This document shows positions 12,301 through 25,800 of a DNA stretch of 64,000 nt, in pieces. This stretch comes from Trogon surrucura. Its lineage: Eukaryota > Chordata > Aves > Trogoniformes > Trogonidae. The position numbers were made by a program, and so were the translations under genes. The stretch's first letter is position 1. Each line of letters starts with the position of its first letter. Where the stretch lies: assembly GCA_020746105.1 (NCBI GenBank), contig CM036636.1:8246001-8310000 (forward strand). Reading direction: 5' to 3'. The notes beneath the pieces were generated by a model that saw only the letters and a program-made list of their open reading frames with translations, had not been told where the DNA came from and searched no databases.

Positions 12301-15300
12301 GACTGGGCAGGAGAGTTTGCAGAGCTGCCCGGCATGGTGGAAGGTGCAGAGTGGGGGCACCCCCCTCCCTCCTGCCCACCTCCCTGCTGCTCTCCCCCAA
12401 AGCCTCCTGCCCTGCAGGGATCAATGTCATGTGCCACATCTGGGGACAGTGCTAGCCTGTGCTGTCAGGGTGAGGGCAGACTCCCGGGGGCTCAGATCTG
12501 GGACCTGGTGGATTCAGAGGAAAGAATTCCTTGTCCTTGCCTTGCTTCACCTGGAGATGAAAAGCAAGGACCCCCTCCCTCCCTCTGAACTCTGTTTCTG
12601 TTTTGGTTTTCTTGTCTCCTCCAGCCTTGCCATCCCAGCCCTCCTCAGCTGTTTTTTCTGCAGCATGATGCTGTGAGTGGGTTCAGAAACATCCCCTCCA
12701 GGTGGGCAAGCCCCGGCAGCTCCAGACTCCCTGGGTTGGTTTGCGGGCTTCGGGTGTGTGATGGGCACGGGCATCTCAGAGCCGAAATATGCAGTGGGGG
12801 TTGCTCTGGGTGAGTCCTTTGCTCTCAGTCCTAAGTTCAATGGGGAGCAAAACCTCAGTCTGAATCAAGGCCCATTTTCTGCCTCGGTGGTTGAGGCTTC
12901 GTGCCCTTCTCTCTCCACCGAAGGAGGATGCTTGTGCATGGATGGATACCAAACCTCGGCGGGCAGCCTCCAGGCATAGGAAAAGAGGTGGCTCAGGGTA
13001 AACCAGTCACTGGAGACGCAGTACTCATGTGCCAGGAGGCAGCAGGATTCATCTCCGGCATCTCAGACACCTCTTTCACCCCTGCCATTGGCTCAGCTAT
13101 GCTGGGGGCACTGGGAAGCAAAACCAAGAAAGCTTAAGAGTGGGTGCTTACACACCACTGGGTGACACAAGGCCGCTTCAGTGCAGAACTGGCCCAATCT
13201 CTCTCTGCTCTGGTCGTACGGTAAATGCTAGTTATAAATATATGCTTCTGGGGTGATACGGCAGATGTTGCGCTCCTGACAGATTAGTGCATGCCTCGAG
13301 TACTGCTGTAATGCTGGAGGTTTGGAGGCTAAGTGACTATAACCAGCTGAGCAGATTAATAACCCTGCAGAAATGCACCGCCTGCAGTGTTGTTTTCCTG
13401 CCTTGCCAGGGCGAAACTCAAGAGTAAAGATGCAAGGCAGAATGGCGGGGAGGATCTTCCCCAGGACCCCAAATCCTCCTTACAGATTGCTGTCATCTGT
13501 ATCATGGTCCCTACCAGAGAGCTGGCCCCGTCGCTGGGCTGGGTGCTGAGCAGAAGTGCAAATTTCAGCAAGAGCTACATTGCGATAGGAAAGAAAGGAT
13601 TCAGGGCGACAGGAAGGATGAAAGAGCTGTGATGGTGAGGTGCCTTGCAAGTCACACTGAGCTGCTGGGGGCTGTGTGGGGGCAGATGCTCTGCAGGTTG
13701 TGTTTGTTAGCAATGGCTCAGCACTGCACTGACCACAGCCGCAGGTCCCAGCATGAAGCCGGGACTGGCTTAAGCCAGCAAAGAGTATCTGCTTGCAAAA
13801 TACCCAGAGGAGACACCCAAGAGGGAAGCTAGACCAGCCCCACGCACTGTGGAGTTTTCAGAGCTGCCCACATCCAGTGCATGAAAGCCCTTTAGCCACC
13901 CTGGCTGTCGGTAAGTCTGTCCTCCCTGGATGTTTGTCCTCCCTGGCTGTCTGTCCCCCTTTAACCCTCTGGCTGCTTCAAGTGCTGTGCAGTGCCCGTG
14001 CCCTTTGCCCGCTGACAGCGCAGCCCTGGACTTCACCCCGAGGACATTGCTGCCAGCGAGACGATCCAAACTCAAGCTTGTGCAAGCAGCCAGAGGCACA
14101 GACCTTGGCGTGTGCCCTTTCCTGTGCTGCCCACCAACCCGGCTGTCCCTGAAGTGGAAGAGTGGGTGGTCACCTCCAGCATGCCCAGTGCCACACATGG
14201 CAGCGTCACAGCCCGGGAAGGGATGTGGGAAAACATCATCAGGCTGGGGCTCATAATTGGGTTTTGGCTAATGTGGAACAGTCCCTCGAATAGCTTCCTC
14301 ATGCCGAGTTGCTCCTAGCAGGGTTCAGAGGGAGAGGAAGCTCCAGGGCTGGTAGGGGATCTGGAGCTCATTTCAGAAGGGTACTATCGAGTCCTTTTGG
14401 CCAAAAAATTGGAGGTAGCTTTCATGTTGTTGGTCCTTCGGGGAAAGAGACCCTGTATTATAAAGCAACATAGAGCTGGAGCAAACTTTTTCGGTCCTGG
14501 TGGGTTAAAACAGAAAAAAGAAGACAGTGTGGGTCCTCCAAATAAAGAGTGCACATGTGCTGCCATACCAAAGGGAGCATATGTCTCTGATTTGCATCCA
14601 GTCTGGGAAGTGCCACATCCTCCTTATGTTTGGAATATTTCAGCTCTCCGAGGTCTGTATTTAACCCCTGCCCTCTCTTCCCTCCTGCCTCTCCCAGCAG
14701 AGCCTGCAGCAGCACTACTCTTGCTCTCGGTGTAAGTTCCCAAGAAGAGCTTGATGCCAGAGGAAGCACAAGGAGGCTGACAGAGGGACTTCCAGTTTCT
14801 ACAGGTGTTTGTCACCTTGTCCAGGCATGTCATGACAAAGACCCAAGAGAAGAGAAACTGTAGCAGCCAGGCAAGTCTTTCAACCCATCGCTGCTCTGCT
14901 CTGAACCAACTGGGTCAGACCTGCACACTGGGAGATGTTGCTGTTTGTTGAATAAACCCAGAAAGCTGAGATGTGTAGACATGGTTTAAGAGCCTTTTCT
15001 TTCTTTCAGTGTGGAGCCGAGCAAGTACAACCTCCGGCCGGTGAGACATTGAAGGATATCACACAGGAGGGGGAAGTAAAAGCAGATATTGCTAGTGATT
15101 GTTCTGTGTTTTTCCTCTGTGTGCTTCCAGAAAGGACTTCAGCCTGAAAAAGGATATCAAGACAGGAAGGATATTGGGTTGGCTTCAGCTCTGTCATACA
15201 AATAACTTAAGTGACCTTTCTCTAGCAAAACACCGACTATCATAATATGGATTTGTTCTAAAGAGCCATCAGCTCTGGATGAGTACAGCCATTTCCCAAG

Positions 15301-15312
15301 CAGGGGATGCGA
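6301..15312. other. Intergenic, no gene recognised
   Basis: Unique sequence with T runs at about 9660-9682 and 10,060-10,080. GC-rich parts (12,240-14,300) give overlapping frames up to 144 codons on both strands without domains. Frames at 10,066-10,551 (minus) and 10,898-11,272 (plus) were read and not recognised. Confidence 0.6.
13908..13960 (+). repeat. Short tandem repeat (tgtcctccctggctgt-like)
   Basis: About two and a half units of 16 bases carry the words gtcctccctgg and tgtctgtcc. Imperfect array in pyrimidine-rich DNA. Confidence 0.65.
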
Positions 15313-15367
15313 AGATGGATGGATGGATGGACAGACAGACAGACAGACAGTCAGACAGATAGATGGG
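15313..15367 (+). repeat. Tetranucleotide microsatellite (GGAT then GACA)
   Basis: About three GGAT units change to six GACA units (one interrupted by a T) and end in GATA/GATG. It is a compound, likely length-variable locus. Confidence 0.95.
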
Positions 15368-15580
15368 TAGTGTGTGGAAGAGAGAGAAAACCAGAGGCAG
15401 AGAAATGCAGCTTCCACAAATTCTTGGTTTTACTGCTCTCAGCTGTAATGTAGGTTTTGTAGGTTTTGATGCCTTTGGAAGGGGACCTCATGTATCTTCA
15501 CACCGCTCCTGAGTGTGGCAGTATTTGCACAGTGTTAAGGTCTCAGGCCTGATCCTGTGCTCCTTCCCTTCACCCACAGC

Positions 15581-15632
15581 TCCCATCCACACGGGGAAAC
15601 TGAGGCACACAGCAGCAAAGTAACCTTGAAAA
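15581..15632 (-). mobile_element. MIR-like fragment
   Basis: ggggaaactgaggcacaca followed by gcaaagtaacctt resembles the reverse complement of the MIR core (gaaactgaggcacagag, then taagtaacttg). Only about 50 bases are involved, so chance similarity is possible. Confidence 0.35.
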
Positions 15633-16794
15633 TTTCCACGGTGTGTGGGAAGCAAAGGCAGGCATGGCATCCTCCACCCTCCCTTCTCACCATTGCCCCT
15701 TGCTGCGTTGCCCGTTGTCATCCCTGTCACACCTCTGAGAAGCTGTCACCTCCTTTAAAGGATGGTGAACAGCCGTCTGCAGGACTCTGTGTGCACACAT
15801 GAGTCACGCAGGAAGAGCCGAGAGCCACGAGGTGGGAGCTGGGCACTTTCCAGGAAAAGCTGGGCTGAAACCACAGAAGCCATTTCCTTGCAGACTCGAG
15901 CCATTATCCTCCTGCCAGAAGCGACTGCTCTGCACATGCTGAGCCCTCCTGAGGTTGAGATTTGCTCCCACGTGTCCTCACTGCGGAGCTGCCGCTTGCC
16001 CACCCTCTGGGCTGCTCCCAGAAGGGCGTCGTGGCTTGAGGGCAACCATGGGACCATGGCTGCCCCATTGCTCATCTCACTCCTTCTGCAGCTTCCCTGG
16101 ATTAACCACCCCTCTCTTGATCACTCAGTCAGTTTTAACCCGAAACGGATACCATCCACTGAGAAAAATCAGCACACCCCACTGGAGAGGTGGACACCTC
16201 TTGTGCAGGCGACAACCCCTCTGGTTTCGAGGCAAACAAAATCCACATTTCCAGGCTCTTCCCACCAAGAACGGACACCCTTGGCTCCAAATGCAGATTT
16301 GAAGATGTTATTCTCTCCTCTGGGATGAGTTAGTCCCCAGAACATTGCAAGATTAGTAGAAAAATGGTATCAGAAGATGGCTTGAGGTTTGTAGTGAGGA
16401 AGGTTATTGTATTTCCATGTAGCTGAGGCTGCAGGGGTACAAATGTTGATTTGACTAATTCACCCATTCCTCATGTCCCGGAGAGGTGAATCAAAGGGAG
16501 AAAAGCCCACCCCAGCTCTTGGCACACCGTTGCACTGCGTTGCTTTTCCTGGGTGGGATTGTATCTACAGGCTAAATCCAACAACAGAAGAAACCAACCC
16601 AAGGAATACTCACGTTACTCTGAGCTTGGCTACTGCCAGGTAGTAAAGATTGTTGGAAACATTCTAAAAATGCCCAAGCACAAGGAATATTTCCTTGCTG
16701 TGTCTCCCTGGCCCAGCCTTGCTCTCAAGGAGAGATCCTCTTTTTTCTCGGGCCGACCAACAGCAGTTGTGTGCGCTCTGTGAACATCGAATGG
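15633..16794. other. Intergenic, no gene recognised
   Basis: Includes a 188-codon open frame (15,762-16,328, plus) that is rich in Ser, Pro and Arg and has no family features. No repeats were noted. Confidence 0.55.
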
Positions 16795-17060
16795 AAGAGA
16801 CACTTTCAACGTAATTATAATTTAAGCATAAAATATGTCACTTCTGTAGGATTTTGTTGTCTGGTGCGTAATTACTTTATGGCACCATAAAAATATATTA
16901 CATTATGACGCCTTGCTGTGCTTTGCTCAAATAATTTATAGCACAGTAATAGTGTGGAACAATATTCAAGACAATTGTATCCAATCTAGCATATAAATAA
17001 AAATTGTGGAAAATAATGATCTTGGTTAAACGCTCATTTAATTATTTTGCAGGCTTGGCT
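16795..17060. promoter_or_regulatory. AT-rich block, candidate conserved non-coding element
   Basis: Dense homeodomain-type and Oct/FOX-type words occur (gtaattataattta, gcgtaattacttta, ttatagcacagtaatag, catataaataaaa, ggttaaacgctcatttaatta). The block contrasts with GC-richer flanks and has no repeat signature. Its texture is that of a deeply conserved enhancer, which cannot be shown without an alignment. Confidence 0.35.
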
Positions 17061-18750
17061 AAGGTTCTTTATCCCAGTTCCATTCCCACATCCTCACCAG
17101 ATTATATTAAAAATATCTAGAGGGAGACCTTTTAAAGCGTAGAGAATATAGAGCTATATATGGTAATTTTTCACATGTTGCCATTTCCAAACAACTGGGA
17201 AGAAGTAGCATTTGCTGCAGGTTGACTGGGATTGAAAAAAACCCCAAAACTTCTTCCCAAGCAATATGGTGAAAACCTTTTAATTTCAAGCCCACGGAAA
17301 CATTTGGCTGGCTTAAAAAAAAGAAAAAACAACCCCTTTCCTTCTGCTTTTGAGGTTCTTAACATTTTACGCCCTTGAAACAAAACTTTAGCGATTTCCG
17401 AAGCGAGACGTTGATTCAGAAAAACCCAGCTCGCTTTTCGCTTCAGAAACAGGGAAGTGAAACTTTTCTGTCTTTTCCTCTCAGCATCTTTCCCCCGGGG
17501 CGTCTGCTTCGACCACAAGTGGAGAAACGTTTCCCACCTGCCCATCCCCATCCTGTCCCCGAGTCCCAACTCCCCATGGCCCGGCCGTACCCCATCACCT
17601 CCCCTCCTGCACTGGGAGGCTCTTTTGGGGTGTCGGTGCAGATTTGCTCAGCAGAGGGGTGCCCTGCAGCCTCAGAGGGGTGAATGCCCCAGATATGAGT
17701 GGGTGACCTGCGCTAAGACCATTTTAGGTCTATTTTAGTTTTATATTTAGCAAGTAAACTATGGGCAGAATGGGGAGATGTCAGGCTGGAAAACTCCAGG
17801 CAAAGCAAACTTCATTAGCAGAGGTTAGAGCCGAGTATACGGCTGATGGAGGATTGGGAAGACTCACTGGTGTTGTAGGGACTCACGGGTAGAAAATAGT
17901 GATTTATTTTCCTTTTAATCTCCATGTTTTCCTCCATGTGTGCGTATGCATGCATTCAGGAAGCTGTCGTGGCTTTGGGGAGAAAGATAACTTGTGCCTC
18001 TGTGGCAAGAAGGTGACTCCCACTCAGTGGTCACCATGCCCAGTGCAGAGTTAGGACGAGCTCAAAGTGTGGAGACCTCCCCATGTCTGCAAGGGAGCTT
18101 TGAAGACAAGGGTGGGGGCGCGTGGGTCTGCGAGGTGCTTCGTCCTTGCTCCCTGGACCAGCACGTGACCCCACTTGATGCCACAGAGCAATGATGGGGG
18201 TGTGAGTAGTGGTCACCAAGACACCAGTATCAGCCCTGGACACCCTGAGGTGCTGCTGCAGAGGGTGAGGTGGAGGGATGGCTCCAATGGGTGACCAGCG
18301 GGAGCTAAGGCAGAGTCCTGGCAATAGCAGCATCCCCAGCGAAGCCCCGGGGAGATGCCATCCCTCACCTGCCCAGACCTTCCCCACGAGGACCCTCCCC
18401 TGCCTCCCCCACCCTCTTCCTCCTGGATCTGCAGCAGGAGCTGGGACAAGGATCTAAAAATAGTGGCGGGCCCTGTATATGCATCTTCAGCAAAGAGACT
18501 CATAAATGCAGCCAGGACTGAAAATCAATTCTTTAAAGCTGAAATCAATAACAATAACTAATATTAATAGTGATTATCCTTTCTTTATTGCACTTTGCAG
18601 TTGGAAATGAATTGTTTTTAAGGATTAGCAGCAGCTGAACTCTGTAATGCAATGTAAGACTGAAGATTTACTATGAAAACACAGCTTATGAGGAAAGACC
18701 CATTACAGCTGATGGAATACACTTTCGAAATAGCCCTGGAGACAGCCACT

Positions 18751-18771
18751 GCTGCTGCTGCTGCTGCTGCT
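18751..18771 (+). repeat. (GCT)7 trinucleotide repeat
   Basis: Seven uninterrupted GCT units. It falls within an open frame as an alanine run, but that frame has no other sign of being coding. Confidence 0.95.
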
Positions 18772-18966
18772 GAGCACTCGGAGCCTCAGAACCTGAAGTC
18801 GGCAGTGGGCTTAGATTTCTGGCAAGAGACAGGGATTTTTTGGTCTCTAACCCTGTCTGGTTTTCTCGCAGTCTGACTTTTCAGTTCCCAGACATCCCAA
18901 ATGCATTTTCATTTTTGGTATCTTTTATCTGAAACAGCTTCAGACATGCAAAACTTGGCGAGGGGC

Positions 18967-18978
18967 GGGGGGGGGGGG
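18967..18978 (+). repeat. G12 homopolymer
   Basis: Twelve consecutive G within a purine-rich stretch of about 45 bases; could form a G-quadruplex with neighbouring G runs. Confidence 0.9.
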
Positions 18979-19269
18979 CAGGGGGAGAGGAGGAAGAAAG
19001 GGAAGTATGTTAAGCCAGTCCCGTATATACGTCTGAGTCAGCCATACATATATGAGACAGCAGTGTCTAGAGCTATCTGCCGCCTGTGTCAGACTTTCCG
19101 AAACGCAAAGCGTACGAGGTGTGCGCTGAGCACTTTAGGAAAGTCTGGTCTCCAGCATCCCCGTGGGACTCCCCCAGTGCCGAAAGCACTTTTGCAAAAC
19201 ACCTGTCCCGACCTTGCTTCTTGCTTCTGCCTCCCAGCTCCAGAAAGTGGCAGATACTTCAGAAGTTTT

Positions 19270-19336
19270 GGTTTATTTGAACTTCTATAGGATTTGAATT
19301 TCTATATAGGATTTGATTGATTTGAATTTCTATACC
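19270..19336 (+). repeat. AT-rich tandem repeat (tttgaatttctatatagga-like)
   Basis: Three diverged copies of a unit containing ttgaa-ttctata occur in succession, separated by ggattt. Likely local slippage duplication. Confidence 0.75.
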
Positions 19337-19821
19337 TGAAGGCTGGGAGCCCTTTCCATGCATAAAGACCAGCAGAGCGGGCATCTGGTAGGCATGGGAC
19401 CGGTTGTGACACTCAGACTGTGCTTGACCTCATTTTTCCCTAGGAGAAGGTAACTTCTGCTGTGAGGTTGTGATGCCAAAGGCACAGTGGCACAACTGGA
19501 CCTGAGTGGGGAGACGGGGTTTTAGCTCGGCTCATTGAGCACCAGGGATGAAGTGCAGCCCCCTGCCCATATGGGATTTCCTGGCAAGGTGACCTACCAA
19601 CCCCACACTCGTCATCTCAGCCTGCAGAAGGTCTTGAAGGTGGAGGACTCCAACTATCTCATTGACACATGGCCGTATTTTCCTGAAGGGATATTTGTTG
19701 CTTATTAAATCTGGCCTCCAGAAGTGTCCTGGAACTACCTTGCTGCACGCACGGCATTTTCTCAAACACGAAATTCAGTGGGACGGAGTTGATGCTAACA
19801 TAGAAATTAAAAAATACAAAG

Positions 19822-19891
19822 GGTAAAATCCTGTCCCTGCTGGAGTCGATGACAAATTTCCCATTGACCTCAGGTAAGATGGGATTTGACC
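19822..19891. mobile_element. Fossil palindromic MITE-like element
   Basis: Two 30-base arms (19822-19851 and 19862-19891) are inverted copies around a 10-base centre. The outer ten bases, GGTAAAATCC and GGATTTGACC, differ at one position when complemented, and the inner parts differ mainly by transitions. The wording resembles a family abundant in turtles and crocodilians whose arms read like ggtgaaatcctggccc. I infer an ancient non-autonomous DNA transposon that predates birds. No family name is assigned. Confidence 0.6.
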
Positions 19892-22800
19892 GCTCTGGTT
19901 GGTGTCTCTTTCCCCAGCGTGCAGGATCCTGAGGCCGTTCAGGTGCAGAGTTCCTGGACCTTTGACTCTGGGTTGTTTGCCCAGTTTCCTTTTTAACACT
20001 ATGAAGTTTTTTACTATTAGCTTGTTGTAAAAACAGGCAGAATGAAAGCCTTTTGCAAACAGCAATAGATCAGCCGCAGCCGGCACGAGCGGACTGATTG
20101 TATCGCATTATTGATCTCTGTTAAAGGGGATTGACATTTTTTACCTGGGAAGGTTCTTTTATTTTTATTGCAAAAGTGGCCTTTTCTCCGGAAATAGAAT
20201 TGGATTCCCACCTCCATTTCTCTCTGCCATTTTAATTCATAGTTGCCTTCCAATTTAACAAAGGTCTTCGTCATATTTGCCCTAACAATTCTGAAAAATC
20301 TGAGTTTCAGCCAGAAAACACACTTTTCGATGGGTACCACATTCTAGTGACCGGAGCAATCACCACATCCCAAAGGAAGATAACGTGGATGGCTCAACAT
20401 TGTCCCCGAAGTTGTTTTTCTTCCCTTATTTGTGCCTTAATTCTCTCTCCTTTCCACCCAGTCCCTTCAGCCACTTCAGAAACAGAAGCACTGGGAGCTT
20501 TCCCAGTTTGAGCTTCCTTACATCGGTGCCAGCCTGGAAAGATTTAATGGTGTTTCACTGAGCCTGGCATGTGGCGTGCAGATGTCTCCAGACTGGCTCA
20601 GCTTTGAATTTGCTCGAACAATTCAATTTTTTCGGCTGTGCATCATTGCTAATTTCCTTCGACTCATCTTCTGCGGGCGGGGGTCTGGAAAGCAGATTCT
20701 TTTTCCCAGCTTAGAGAAAACATCCCTCCCCGGACTTCAGAAGAGGAAGACGGTGGCTGTATGTATTGACCATCTTGAAAAAGATCTAAAAAGACCTTGA
20801 GATGGCAGCAACAATGCTGGAGATGCATCATTCTCGAGGGAACTGGGAATCCAGCCGGGAAGGTAGACTCATTCCCTTGGGAGACAGGTGCGTGTGCCGG
20901 GAGGATGCACTGAGAAGCGCAGATTTATGGGACTGTCTCCTCCCAGCGTGGCATTTGCTGGCTGGTAGCTTGCTAAGATGCTCCTGGCCACATCATACTT
21001 TCCTGATGAGTGTGTTTCATAGCAGCAAATGAGTCACGGTGAGGGGCAGGAAGACACGATGAACTCCCTTCTACCACACACGGGATCAGGCATCTTCCAG
21101 ATCTCCCCTCCCAGCTACCTCGGCTGTGTCACTCCCGGTGGGAAAGACAGGCAGGGACAGGCAGGAGCCACAGCCGGTGCTTTGTAACCCAGGACTTTCA
21201 AACATTCTTGATTTGTTCATCCTCGAGACAGGACCCTGTGAGATCTGGGATGCACGGCAGGCAGCGGAGCCCGCTGCTGCACATGCACACACAAACCCAG
21301 GTTTTAGAAAGGAAGTGGTTAGTGATTTTTTTCATTTTTTTTTTCAGATCTGGGTCTTCCGCCTGTGCTTCCAGCTACCTGCCTCATATGGCTGTGTCTG
21401 CCCTGCTGTCAGTCTGCCCGGGAGGGAGAAGAAGGGAACAAGATGTGGGGGATGAAGAGAGACAAGGGAGAAACGCGATAACGGGGGGATTGATCTGTCC
21501 AAAGGTTAAGAAGCTGAACTTATTTAACTCCTGTTAGTTTATTTATTGTCCCTGAGTTATATTTGTGACTGCGACTGAGCAGATTAGCGCGGGATTGCTG
21601 GGTAGATTTAGAAAGCTTCAGTGTTTTCCTAGCTCAATATGCATGGGTACATGTGTCCGCGTGCGTGCCCATGTGTGCCTTATTCTCACTTTTCACCAAG
21701 CAGTCCCTTCCCTGCTCCCCTTACGGATGGATGTAAGCGCTCATCTATACAATCAGGGACAGAGAAAAGGAAAAAAATTTCCTTGCTCATCAGATCAGAA
21801 GCTAAATTTATGCAGGGTACAACACACGCTCTTTATTATACCACGAAAGCAGTGGGCAATAATTCCTCTGTCCCCAGGAACAGGGACAACTCGCTGCAGT
21901 AAAAAAAAAAATATATTTAAAAAAACCCACCCTCCCACTGGTGGTAAACATATGCGTCATGCAGGACTGATAGAAGCTGGAGCTGGTAAGTACTGGATGT
22001 GGATGAGTAATGTTTGTTATGGCCTCGCCGGCTACCGGGCACCCTCGGTAGCAGAAGCTGCAGAGAGAAGGAGCAGCCCCAGTGGGAAGAACCGTCTGGT
22101 GGCAAAGGGCCTGGGAGAGACTGAAGGTCCCTTCCAAGCCTGGCTGCAGCCTGGGGCAGTTCCACATCTTCCTCTGAGTCTCATTTTTCTGGGGGTGAAG
22201 GATTTAGAGGCTGAGCAGGGTGTGCTTCTTGCAAGCACCTTTGCTGCCCAGGTCCGTCATGAGAGCAGAGCCCGGGCTGGGGCTGGCCGGAGAAATGGGA
22301 CAGAGCAGGCTGGATGTCACCGATCGGGAGTGAGGTACATTAGTCAGATGGCTTGGCTAATATCTCTTATTGCATCAGTTTCTTTTCTTTCTCTGTCTCT
22401 GTAAAAGAGCCACAAAAAACAATGAGTAATTTCTCTGCGGAATATTCATCGTTAAAAAGCCAGACCCAGAGACTCAGTGCTTCCAGCACGTTATTTTTCT
22501 CCCCTTGACTCTGAGAGTGTGTCCAGCCTGTAAACCCAACTGGGAAAAAGCTCTAACTGGGGGAGAGAAGAGCATAGGAGAGGGTGTCCTGGGCTGGGAT
22601 GAGCAGGTTGCCCTGAGGTGCCCAGTTAATGCACAGTGGGCAAGTGAGACTGGGACAGCAACTGCTCTTTCCTATTGACACAAACCCCTTCATACTGAAA
22701 GAGCAACTGCAGTTTTCTGGTTGCCTCCTTCGTGTCTTTATAGAGGGGGGCTAAGCATCCCATCTGCCTTGCGCTTGATCCGTCCGTCTCCTCATCCTCG

Positions 22801-25800
22801 TTACCCTGTGCTGGTGACTGACCCCCTCACTGGAGGCAAATGTTATTTTCCACAGCAAACGTGAATTCTTTCTGATGGAGAAAACACAGACAGCAAAGGG
22901 AGGACGAGATCCACTTGCCACATCCTGGCTGGTGTCTTTTTTTAAACCCAAACTCACATTCCAGGTATCTATTTCTGTCACTCAGGGAAATCAAGTGGCA
23001 TTCGCCTCTGTTTTGGGATGTACCAGAACCAGCACTGGTCCTCCCTCTCTGCTCCCACCAGCTGTGGCCCATGGACCTGCAGCGCTCGTGGCCAGCCGTG
23101 TTTGGGAGGGGATGGTGATGCTGCCCATGGGTCCAGCTTGCTCCATCATGTGGAAAGAGGAGCCTGGGGTGGCTCCAGCTTTGTTGCTCCTCATGGGAGC
23201 TTGGACGTGTCGGGTTCAGGGTTTGGGGCTGAGCTGTGCTGGGATTAAGAAGAGTAGGTGTCTGCAACGTGCTGAGACCAGCGTTTAAAAGATGCCCTGC
23301 TGGGGCCAGCACACCCCTTGGAAGGGACCACTCAGCACGTTCATGTGGCAACACTGGTGGGTTTTCACCATCGTACAGGGGAGCAGGCGCAGCAGCCCAG
23401 CAGCCCAGTCCAGCAGCAGCCCCCAAACTGTATTTACAGCAAGAATGGAAATACACCTCACAGCAGGTCCAGCCAGCACAAAGGCAGCAGTGTGAAGGGA
23501 CACCGCACAGCTGAATTTCAACTTGAAAGAGAGTCCAACCCATGGTGTTGGAGCCAGGTGTGAAGCTTCCTGGAAAAATCTCTTTGCCTTCTCCTAACAC
23601 GGTGCCACCAGCTTTATTGTGAACAGAGGGAGAGCTACATTTATAGATACAAAAAAAAAAAGCCACCAGCCGTTTATTTTCTTTATGAAGGAGACAGGTA
23701 ATTGACAGGTGGCTGTCTAAAAGAGATGAAGCCCTCCGGCTAAACACTGCAGCTCCAGCAGGGCTACGAATGACAGAGAAATGGCTCCAGAGGTGATAGA
23801 CTTGTTACTTTTAACACTGCGAGACATATAAGAGAACAGGGTTGAATCGCAGTTCAGAACAATCATACCTAACCACTGAACTAAATAAAACCGATGATTT
23901 CACACCGGTGTCTACAGCAGCCTTCGACTGAGCTTGGATTAATGAGCGTGGTGTTGCCTCCCAAAGGGTTTTGCCAGCCTGAGGACTTCAGGTCTCTTTT
24001 TGAGGGCTTGAATTCACCCCATCCCAAGACCGAAAAGCCCTTCAGCAAAGCAGGAAACCATGACAGCTTTACTGGGACCAGTGTGCTAGACTGGCTGGTT
24101 CTCTCATGTCTCACAAATTCCAAATACCAATCTTTGCCTACTTGCCTTCCTCCCCCCCACCCCTTCTTTTTTTTTCTCTCTTCGAACCAGCCTGTTTGGG
24201 ACTTTGAAGCCTACAAATCTCTTCCAGGCCTGGATCTCGTGCCCCTGGATGGATCTGTGCCTATTTCTAGGATATTCAGTATTATCTGCTCCTGACTATA
24301 ATGAACAAAAACAAAAGTTTAAATATTAACCCTCGCCCATCGCGCCGCCACCACATTTCGCTACCTGAGAGCCACCTTCTCATATGAGAGATCTCCTGGT
24401 GTTTCTTAATCAACCCCAAACTTTGTTTGTTTTTTTTTTTATGTTTACTCCAATTTTTCCCCCTGCAGGGCAGAGCAACATTTACGATGTGAAATTACAG
24501 GGGCTATTACTCGGCAGTGCAGCACACTGCAGTGATTCAGTGTCAGGCTGGGATCGAGGGAGCTAGAGCCTGTTAGCCCGATCCCTCCGCTTTCCCACCT
24601 CCACATGGTTGTTTTGCAGCAAATCAAAGTGCAACAAATGGCTTTGCATCGTTTCTTCGAGGAGCCCTGGGCCTTGTACATTATCTCGAGGGCAGGGTAT
24701 ATACTATAATAAAAGACGGCTTTATTGCCAGCTGCAACAAAGCCAAGGATTCAGCCACGTATCACCTTGTGGGTTCATTGTAAACTCCCTTTTATGACCC
24801 TTCCAGTTGATTGCTAATAGAGATTTACAGTGGGAAGACGGGGCCGTGTGCTGTAATTAATACTGTTATTAGCCTGGGTGGGTTCGATGCAGCGAGCGGC
24901 ACGGTGGCACCGCTGCCAACCTTGGTATTTGCCCTTCGTTACCCAGCCCTGGAAATGAGACGGGGCTGGACTGCCTCCAGCAAGGGGGTGCTCGCCCAAA
25001 GCCACTGGGACCAAAGTCCTTCCCTGTCCAGAGGGACCCGCCGTGGGCTCAGCCACCCCAGAGCGCGACATCACAAGACATCCCATCAGGTGTGGTGAGG
25101 AAAATCATTTCTGTTCCAGCTGGTTTTCCCCTCAAAGCAAACAATATGTTCCTCAGGTGGGAAGGAAAGGTGAGAAGATGGATTGTTGTCAATGGTTTTG
25201 AGTATTCCTGGACACGGGAATGATTTAAAAGCTGGACACAAAGAAGTCGTGAGCCTTCCCCGCGGTTCCCTTCCTGTGGAGCCTGTTTTAGTGCTCTCAG
25301 CCTGCAGGGACAGGGGCCAAACACAGCAGATACAGGCACAGCACTAGAGGTAGCAGCCAGGTCTGTGCCAGAAATATCCCATCCCACATGCTCAGATGAT
25401 TTCTTCTGAACTGAGGCTGTTCATCAAAAGCAATTGCTGTTGCTTGTCCATCTCCGGACGCTGGAGGACTTCAAGCCAAACTCCAGCCCAACTTGAGACA
25501 TTGAAGGTGACTCTGTTAATATCAACCTGGTTTCCATCACCCGCTTCTCAGCTGGAGCAAAACCTCAAACAAGGCAAGTTTCATGTGGTTGCAGCTTTGT
25601 GCTATGAATGTTTCATGCCGCTCTGCTTGGCAATTAAAAAGCAAAGAACCAGGGCGAGAACAGTCCTGCTAATGATTTGCAGTCAGCTCCTTAGAGCCAA
25701 GTTGTCTTTGCAAAGTCAAAATTATCTCCTATCAGTCTCCAGAAGCTACCACCAAAGTTAAACATTAAGTGGTTGGAGTTGCTGGAAACTTCTATGGTTC

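Larger units (their letters stand above)
17061..19821. other. Intergenic, microsatellites only
   Basis: Outside the listed (GCT)7, G12 and AT-rich tandem repeats, I see only unique sequence. The pyrimidine-rich stretch at 18,355-18,425 gives overlapping frames on both strands. Confidence 0.55.

Noticed and set aside
22120..22150. gaaggtcccttccaag, resembling CR1 3' wording
   Set aside because: Flanks do not continue into CR1; match is too short.
21565..22404. 279-codon open frame on the plus strand
   Set aside because: Includes low-complexity lysine runs from an A/T tract and has no family signature or splice context.
22827..23747. 306-codon open frame on the minus strand
   Set aside because: No recognisable domain; composition is Ser/Cys/His/Trp-rich in an incoherent way; overlapping frames on the other strand are also open. 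Treated as chance.
24880..24905. ggttcgatgc resembling a tRNA B box
   Set aside because: No A box at the right distance and no cloverleaf; not a tRNA gene.
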